A stretch of 64,000 bases of DNA, taken from NCBI RefSeq assembly GCF_031877795.1, contig NC_133942.1, forward strand, positions 2,356,001 through 2,420,000, read 5' to 3'. The notes under the pieces were generated by a model. The model saw only the letters and a list, made by a program, of their open reading frames with translations. It was not told where the DNA came from and did not search any database. This DNA comes from Strix aluco (Eukaryota > Chordata > Aves > Strigiformes > Strigidae). This document shows, piece by piece, positions 59,801-64,000 of the stretch; position 1 is the stretch's first letter; each line of letters starts with the position of its first letter. Made by a program: the position numbers and the translations under genes.

Positions 59801-62800
59801 CAAAAGGGACTGTAAAGTAGCTTTTTTTGGGGGGGGACTTTTGAATCTTTTTGGAGACAGAAAGGCGGCTAGCCGTCTCTAAGGAGACTGGCAAGCCGGT
59901 GGGCGGGCAGCTGAGGAGGCGTGGGCTGTGGGCTGAGCCCAGGGCCGGTGGCGCCTGTTTCGAGCGAGGTGTGAACACAGCAACGGTCACTCGCCGAGGA
60001 GAGCAGCTGCAGTGCAGGCAAGGCCGTACTGGGGGGTTTTTGCGGCAAAAGGGACTGGAAAGTAGCTTTTTTTGGGGGGGGACTTTTGAATCTTTTTGGA
60101 GACAGAAAGGCGGCTAGCTGGCTCTAAGGAGACTGGCAAGCCGGTGGGCGGGCAGCTGAGGAGGCGTGGGCTGTGGGCTGAGCCCAGGGCCGGTGGCGCC
60201 TGTTTCGAGCGAGGTGTGAACACAGCAAGGGTCACTCGCTGAGGAGAGCAGCTGCAGTGCAGGCAAGGCCGTACTGGGGGGTTTTTGCGGCAAAAGGGTC
60301 TGGAAAGTAGCTTTTTTTTGGGGGGGACTTTTGAATCTTTTTGGAGACAGAAAGGCGGCTAGCCGGCTCTAAGGAGACTGGCAAGCCGGTGGGCGGGCAG
60401 CTGAGGAGGCGTGGGCTGTGGGCTGAGCCCAGGGCCGGTGGCGCCTGTTTCGAGCGAGGTGTGAACACAGCAACGGTCACTCGCCGAGGAGAGCAGCTGC
60501 AGTGCAGGCAAGGCCGTACTGGGGAGTTTTCGCGGCAAAAGGGACTGGAAAGTAGCTTTTTTTGGGGGGGGACTTTTGAATCTTTTTGGAGACAGAAAGG
60601 CGGCTAGCCGGCTCTAAGGAGACTGGCAAGCCGGTGGGCGGGCAGCTGAGGAGGCGTGGGCTGTGGGCTGAGCCCAGGGCCGGTGGCGCCTGTTTCGAGC
60701 GAGGTGTGAACACAGCAACGGTCACTCGCCGAGGAGAGCAGCTCCAGCGCAGGCAAGGCCGTACTGGGGGCTTTTTGCGGCAAAAGGGACTGGAAAGTAG
60801 CTTTTTTTGGGGGGGAAATTTTGAATCTTTTTGGAGACAGAAAGGCGGCTAGCTGGCTCTAAGGAGACTGGCAAGCCGGTGGGCGGGCAGCTGAGGAGGC
60901 GTGGGCTGTGGGCTGAGCCCAGGGCCGGTGGCGCCTGTTTCGAGCGAGGTGTGAACACAGCAAGGGTCACTCGCCGAGGAGAGCAGCTGCAGTGCAGGCA
61001 AGGCCGTACTGGGGGGTTTTCGCGGCAAAAGGGACTGGAAAGTAGCTTTTTTTTGGGGGGGACTTTTGAATCTTTTTGGAGACAGAAAGGCGGCTAGCCG
61101 GCTCTAAGGAGACTGGCAAGCCGGTGGGCGGGCAGCTGAGGAGGCGTGGGCTGTGGGCTGAGCCCAGGGCCGCTGGCGCCTGTTTCGAGCGAGGTGTGAA
61201 CACAGCAAGGGTCACTCGCTGAGGAGAGCAGCTGCAGTGCAGGCAAGGCCGTACTGGGGGGTTTTTGCGGCAATAGGGTCTGGAAAGTAGCTTTTTTTGG
61301 GGGGGACTTTTGAATCTTTTTGGAGACAGAAAGGCGGCTAGCCGGCTCTAAGGAGACTGGCAAGCCGGTGGGCGGGCAGCTGAGGAGGCGTGGGCTGTGG
61401 GCTGAGCCCAGGGCCGGTGGCGCCTGTTTCGAGCGAGGTGTGAACACAGCAAGGGTCACTCGCTGAGGAGAGTAGCTGCAGTGCAGGCAAGGCCGTACTG
61501 GGGGGTTTTTGCGGCAAAAGGGACTGGAAAGTAGCTTTTTTTTGGGGGGGACTTTTGAATCTTTTTGGAGACAGAAAGGCGGCTAGCTGGCTCTAAGGAG
61601 ACTGGCAAGCCGGTGGGCGGGCAGCTGAGGAGGCGTGGGCTGTGGGCTGAGCCCAGGGCCGGTGGCGCGTGTTTCGAGCGAGGTGTGAACACAGCAACGG
61701 TCACTCGCCGAGGTGAGCAGCTCCAGCGCAGGCAAGGCCGTACTGGGGGCTTTTTGCGGCAAAAGGGACTGGAAAGTAGCTTTTTTTGGGGGGGAAATTT
61801 TGAATCTTTTTGGAGACAGAAAGGCGGCTAGCTGGCTCTAAGGAGACTGGCAAGCCGGTGGGCGGGCAGCTGAGGAGGCGTGGGCTGTGGGCTGAGCCCA
61901 GGGCCGGTGGCGCCTGTTTCGAGCGAGGTGTGAACACAGCAAGGGTCACTCGCCGAGGAGAGCAGCTGCAGTGCAGGCAAGGCCGTACTGGGGGGTTTTT
62001 GCGGCAAAAGGGACTGGAAAGTAGCTTTTTTTTGGGGGGGACTTTTGAATCTTTTTGGAGACAGAAAGGCGGCTAGCCGGCTCTAAGGAGACTGGCAAGC
62101 CGGTGGGCGGGCAGCTGAGGAGGCGTGGGCTGTGGGCTGAGCCCAGGGCCGGTGGCGCCTGTTTCGAGCGAGGTGTGAACACAGCAAGGGTCACTCGCTG
62201 AGGAGAGCAGCTGCAGTGCAGGCAAGGCCGTACTGGGGGGTTTTTGCGGCAATAGGGTCTGGAAAGTAGCTTTTTTTTGGGGGGGACTTTTGAATCTTTT
62301 TGGAGACAGAAAGGCGGCTAGCCGGCTCTAAGGAGACTGGCAAGCCGGTGGGCGGGCAGCTGAGGAGGCGTGGGCTGTGGGCTGAGCCCAGGGCCGGTGG
62401 CGCCTGTTTCGAGCGAGGTGTGAACACAGCAACGGTCACTCGCCGAGGAGAGCAGCTGCAGTGCAGGCAAGGCCGTACGGAGGGGTTTTTGCGGCAAAAG
62501 GGACTGGAAAGTAGCTTTTTTTTGGGGGGGACTTTTGAATCTTTTTGGAGACAGAAAGGCGGCTAGCCGGCTCTAAGGAGACTGGCAAGCCGGTGGGCGG
62601 GCAGCTGAGGAGGCGTGGGCTGTGGGCTGAGCCCAGGGCCGGTGGCGCCTGTTTCGAGCGAGGTGTGAACACAGCAACGGTCACTCGCCGAGGAGAGCAG
62701 CTGCAGTGCAGGCAAGGCCGTACTGGGGAGTTTTCGCGGCAAAAGGGACTGGAAAGTAGCTTTTTTTTGGGGGGACTTTTGAATCTTTTTGGAGACAGAA

Positions 62801-64000
62801 AGGCGGCTAACCGGCTCTAAGGAGACTGGCAAGCCGGTGGGCGGGCAGCTGAGGAGGCGTGGGCTGTGGGCTGAGCCCAGGGCCGGTGGCGCCTGTTTCG
62901 AGCGAGGTGCGAACACAGCAACGGTCACTCGCCGAGGAGAGCAGCTGCAGTGCAGGCAAGGCCGTACTGGGGGGTTTTTGCGGCAAAAGGGACTGTAAAG
63001 TAGCTTTTTTTTGGGGGGGACTTTTGAATCTTTTTGGAGACAGAAAGGCGGCTAGCCGTCTCTAAGGAGACTGGCAAGCCGGTGGGCGGGCAGCTGAGGA
63101 GGCGTGGGCTGTGGGCTGAGCCCAGGGCCGGTGGCGCGTGTTTCGAGCGAGGTGTGAACACAGCAACGGTCACTCGCCGAGGAGAGCAGCTCCAGCGCAG
63201 GCAAGGCCGTACTGGGGGGTTTTTGCGGCAAAAGGGACTGGAAAGTAGCTTTTTTTGGGGGGGAAATTTTGAATCTTTTTGGAGACAGAAAGGCGGCTAG
63301 CTGGCTCTAAGGAGACTGGCAAGCCGGTGGGCGGGCAGCTGAGGAGGCGTGGGCTGTGGGCTGAGCCCAGGGCCGGTGGCGCCTGTTTCGAGCGAGGTGT
63401 GAACACAGCAAGGGTCACTCGCCGAGGAGAGCAGCTGCAGTGCAGGCAAGGCCGTACTGGGGGGTTTTCGCGGCAAAAGGGACTGGAAAGTAGCTTTTTT
63501 TTGGGGGGGACTTTTGAATCTTTTTGGAGACAGAAAGGCGGCTAGCTGGCTCTAAGGAGACTGGCAAGCCGGTGGGCAGGCAGCTGAGGAGGCGTGGGCT
63601 GTGGGCTGAGCCCGGGGCCGGTGGCGCCTGTTTCGAGCGAGGTGTGAACACAGCAACGGTCACTCGCCGAGGAGAGCAGCTGCAGTGCAGGCAAGGCCGT
63701 ACTGGGGAGTTTTCGCGGCAAAAGGGACTGGAAAGTAGCTTTTTTTGGGGGGGGACTTTTGAATCTTTTTGGAGACAGAAAGGCGGCTAGCCGGCTCTAA
63801 GGAGACTGGCAAGCCGGTGGGCGGGCAGCTGAGGAGGCGTGGGCTGTGGGCTGAGCCCAGGGCCGGTGGCGCCTGTTTCGAGCGAGGTGTGAACACAGCA
63901 ACGGTCACTCGCCGAGGAGAGCAGCTGCAGTGCAGGCAAGGCCGTACGGGGGGGTTTTTGCGGCAAAAGGGACTGGAAAGTAGCTTTTTTTTGGGGGGGA
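56805..64000 (+). repeat. Tandem satellite array, ~245-bp unit, ~29 copies
   Basis: A GC-rich unit of 244-245 bp repeats head-to-tail from the boundary at about 56805 to the end of the window, with copies differing at only a few positions. Landmarks within a unit, in order: GAGGAGAGCAGCTGCAGTGC; CCGTACTGGGG then a T run; GCGGCAAAAGGGACTGG; AGTAGC followed by T7-T9 and G6-G8; GAATCTTTTTGGAGACAG; AGGCGGCTAGCCGGC; GCAAGCCGGTGGGCGGGCAG; GGGCTGTGGGCTGAGCCC; TTTCGAGCGAGGTGTGAACA. Open frames of 82-91 codons recur on both strands in every unit but start at TTG or GTG, not ATG, and their amino-acid variation follows DNA variants, so they are not called genes. Family name unknown; it is not recognised as a published satellite. 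Confidence 0.96.
60232..62191 (+). repeat. Four-unit higher-order repeat within the satellite
   Basis: Diagnostic variants recur at 979 bp, that is, four units less one base. The CTCCAGCGCAGG variant with an AAATTTTGAATC change is at about 60742 and 61721. The units beginning near 60232, 61211 and 62191 share a GGGTCTGG variant (the last two as CAATAGGG, at 61271 and 62250). The CTCCAGCG variant recurs again at 63190, six units on, so the order is not yet regular. Confidence 0.65.

Overview
The window is non-coding-rich vertebrate nuclear DNA, most likely from a bird or another archosaur. The evidence is a CR1 LINE 3' end at the very start, an ancient CR1/L3-type LINE, a minus-strand MIR-type CORE-SINE, multi-kilobase introns, a GC-rich CpG island, and recognisable exons of two vertebrate genes. 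No bacterial, viral or CRISPR content was seen. Identifications come from reading translated exons against remembered families; no search was run.

Layout. (1) 1-27.4 kb, minus strand: six consecutive exons of a HYDIN-like gene (giant ASH-domain protein of the ciliary central pair), in family order and with matching splice phases. Two carry disabling changes: an in-frame TGA at 7128-7130 and a +1 frameshift at a G run at 14788-14791. The gene runs off the left edge. Its N-terminal coding exons were not found upstream. (2) 27.4-45.7 kb: no gene recognised; one open splice-bounded segment of unknown identity near 37.4 kb, and simple repeats. (3) 45.7-47.4 kb: strong CpG island with GC boxes, a probable bidirectional promoter. 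(4) 49.5-56.4 kb, plus strand: motor-domain exons of a KIF20B-like (kinesin-6) gene. Start codon, beta-1 strand, switch I, switch II and neck-proximal exons are readable. The P-loop exon is missing, one exon has an in-frame TGA, one splice acceptor reads GG where AG is expected, and everything after the motor core is absent. A 40-bp minisatellite lies in one intron. (5) 56.8-64.0 kb: a tandem satellite of about 245 bp, about 29 copies, running off the right edge and showing an emerging four-unit (979 bp) higher-order pattern.

Interpretation. Lesions in both genes beside a satellite array suggest a duplicated, decaying segment (a HYDIN-like fragment head-to-head with a truncated KIF20B-like fragment) in a satellite-flanked region such as pericentromere, subtelomere, microchromosome or W chromosome. 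Assembly error is the main alternative for the single-base lesions. It does not easily explain the missing exons or the truncation. No new biochemical system is seen; the unusual content is this arrangement, the decay and the satellite.
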